Shown piece after piece: positions 62,401 through 64,000 of a stretch of DNA of 64,000 nt. Below the pieces are notes generated by a model. The model was not told the origin of the DNA, ran no database searches, and saw only the letters and a list, made by a program, of their open reading frames with translations. The DNA is from Apteryx mantelli (taxonomy: Eukaryota > Chordata > Aves > Apterygiformes > Apterygidae). How positions within the stretch are numbered: position 1 is the stretch's first letter; each line of letters begins with the position of its first letter. A program made the translations under genes and the position numbers. Where the stretch lies: NCBI RefSeq assembly GCF_036417845.1, contig NC_089979.1:21718458-21782457 (forward strand), written 5' to 3'.

Positions 62401-62510
62401 GGTCTGGAAAGTACTTCTTGGGTCATCAAGTGCAGTCTTTAGTATTGCAGGCACTCATGTCATAGAACCATGTTTATAAACTAGTCAAGTTCCAAGTAAA
62501 AAGCCTGTTC
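62401..62510 (-). mobile_element. CR1-like LINE tail fragment
   Basis: GGTCTGGAAAGTACTTCTTG followed by GGTCATCAAGTGCAGTC resembles the reversed CR1 tail (GGAAGGGACCTCTGGAGGTC then ATCAAGTCCAG). The rest is too eroded to extend it firmly. Confidence 0.45.
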
Positions 62511-62581
62511 TTACTTTGCCAGTATCTGCGTCAGATAATTTCATGATGAAAAGCAAAATTGGCGTTCTTCTTACTTTGCCA
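62508..62581 (+). repeat. 14-bp direct repeat, 60-base period
   Basis: TTCTTACTTTGCCA at 62508-62521 and 62568-62581. Confidence 0.9.
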
Positions 62582-64000
62582 AAATCAGATGCAATTGTTC
62601 CAGCAGAAAATCTGTTCCCAGGTGGTTGTTGGCAAGAAATGAGTTTGGCATGGCACCAGGGGAGAAGTTAATGACAATAGATTTTAGTTGAGTTGGGTTT
62701 TTTTCCTCTAACAGTATCAGGAAGCTTTTTCATGAACTTGTTTTTTCAGGATTAAGAGCTGACTTCTAACTTCCAGCCTCAATTTTTTTCTAGCCAATTT
62801 ATACCTACTTGGTTTGGGGCATTGCTTTAGGCTTAAATAGCCCTTTTTCCTCCCTCCCATTTCATTTCTGATATAGAGAGTAATCCTTCTGTACCCTTTG
62901 TTTTGCCAGGTAAAAAGAGCGTGCTCTTCTGAAGTCCATTCATAAAATTGGCTTCTTCATTTTCCTGGTATCTTGCTAGTCCTCTGTGTGTGTGTTGTAG
63001 CTTAAATTAGTGAACTAAGGCTACCAGACCTCTGCACTTAGTGTTATAAAAGAGGTTTTACAAGTGTTTTGTTTCACATAAAAACTTTACTTGAAATATC
63101 TTGGAATTTTACTTTTTCTTTCTCACAAGCATTCTTTGTTACAGAATAATCTACCTAGTTTTTTTTTTTCCTTATCTCAATTTGGAATCATTAGCCCCAG
63201 CTTGAAGCAGAAATCTTGATCTCATATTTCGTACTGCCTAATTTCCACTTCTGTTTCTCCAGTCTTCTAGGTCAACCTGTTCTTTCTGAATAACCTCTGC
63301 CAGTTTCCCTAATATGTTTCTATTCTTTATGCTACGGTCACTAGTCAAGGTCATTCTTCCTTACTGGTACAATCTCAGTAGTTTTGTCTTTAATAACATT
63401 AGAGATCTGTGTGTGTTTAGAGGTCTATAGCAGTCTATCCCAGTAGAATCTTTTAAAATCCTTTCCTAAAGTGATTTTTTTACTCAGAACTAATCCTTCC
63501 TTATCTTTTCTTATTCATGCAGTATATGACATCTGCTGCATCATATGCATATAGTTCTGCCCCACTGAATTTATCTTTCCTCTCTTCATTGTGTCTTTAG
63601 ATGCTCGTCTGAATTCCTGTATCTGCATCTCTGGTTCTAGTTAATTTTTCTGAAGCTCTTTATCAAGTGAAACCATGAGAGTCTGTAATGAAAATTGCAT
63701 ACAGAATTAGGCGTATGCCATGTAATTTGTGGCTGATTGGCTATTTGTCATCCCTTCTCTGAGTCATCCCTACTGCTGCTTCATATCCATCGTCATCTTT
63801 TTATGCTAGATGATCCTGAAAGTAGAAACTAATAAGCTTCCTACCTAATAAAATTCCTTTTTTTCCTTTCTTTGTAAAAGTTCACATGAAGCTCTCTTGA
63901 AGTCATATGCTGTCTTGACAGACTACCAAAAGTTTCAGTTGGCCTCCCACTGAATGTCACTGTTGGTCTTCGTGTTCTTTCCCTCTGCTTGAGTCTTTCT

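Larger units (their letters stand above)
62108..64000 (+). other. RIPK2: RIPK2 intron 10, truncated by the window end
   Basis: 1.9 kb without an exon I can support. It includes a CR1-like fragment near 62401 and a 14-base direct repeat. I looked for CARD-coding sequence and found none; one weak exon candidate at 63523 is described in the findings. Confidence 0.7.

Noticed and set aside
1..64000. CRISPR arrays, operons, prophage or other prokaryotic systems
   Set aside because: No regularly spaced repeats, no dense gene packing and no bacterial coding signal. The spliced RIPK2 gene shows that this is vertebrate DNA.

Overview
The window is vertebrate genomic DNA, probably from a bird or another sauropsid. 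It holds one recognisable protein-coding gene: the 5' and middle part of RIPK2, the receptor-interacting serine/threonine kinase that signals downstream of NOD1 and NOD2. The assignment to sauropsids rests on the interspersed repeats I can recognise: eroded CR1-type LINE tails, MIR/CORE-SINE remnants and short palindromic DNA-transposon fragments. I see no primate or rodent SINEs. The sequence is AT-rich apart from a few CpG-rich blocks. Species cannot be fixed from the sequence alone.

Layout. Positions 1 to about 44,400 carry no exon I can support. They read as intergenic DNA with scattered old repeats, homopolymer tracts, a few short perfect inverted repeats and one isolated CpG island at about 27,950-28,455. 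At about 44,490-45,330 there is a strong CpG island, which is the RIPK2 promoter and first exon. RIPK2 then runs on the + strand to the end of the window. I resolve ten coding exons (45,010-45,200; 48,340-48,493; 49,759-49,914; 52,306-52,463; 55,490-55,539; 55,875-56,036; 59,089-59,174; 59,339-59,434; 60,074-60,179; 62,061-62,107). All have AG/GT borders and joined phases, giving 402 codons with no stop. They encode the whole kinase domain and part of the linker. The C-terminal CARD exon or exons are not in the window and should lie beyond 64,000.

Points worth a second look: an intronic CpG-rich block at 54,841-55,400 in intron 4; a possible intronic polyadenylation site in intron 6 that would give a 313-residue, CARD-less kinase; a (GGGGCC)n tract 13 bases after the first splice donor; a perfect antioxidant-response-element core in the promoter island; a glycine-rich N terminus; and the isolated upstream CpG island. 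I found no novel multi-gene system. Most of the window is ordinary vertebrate noncoding DNA.
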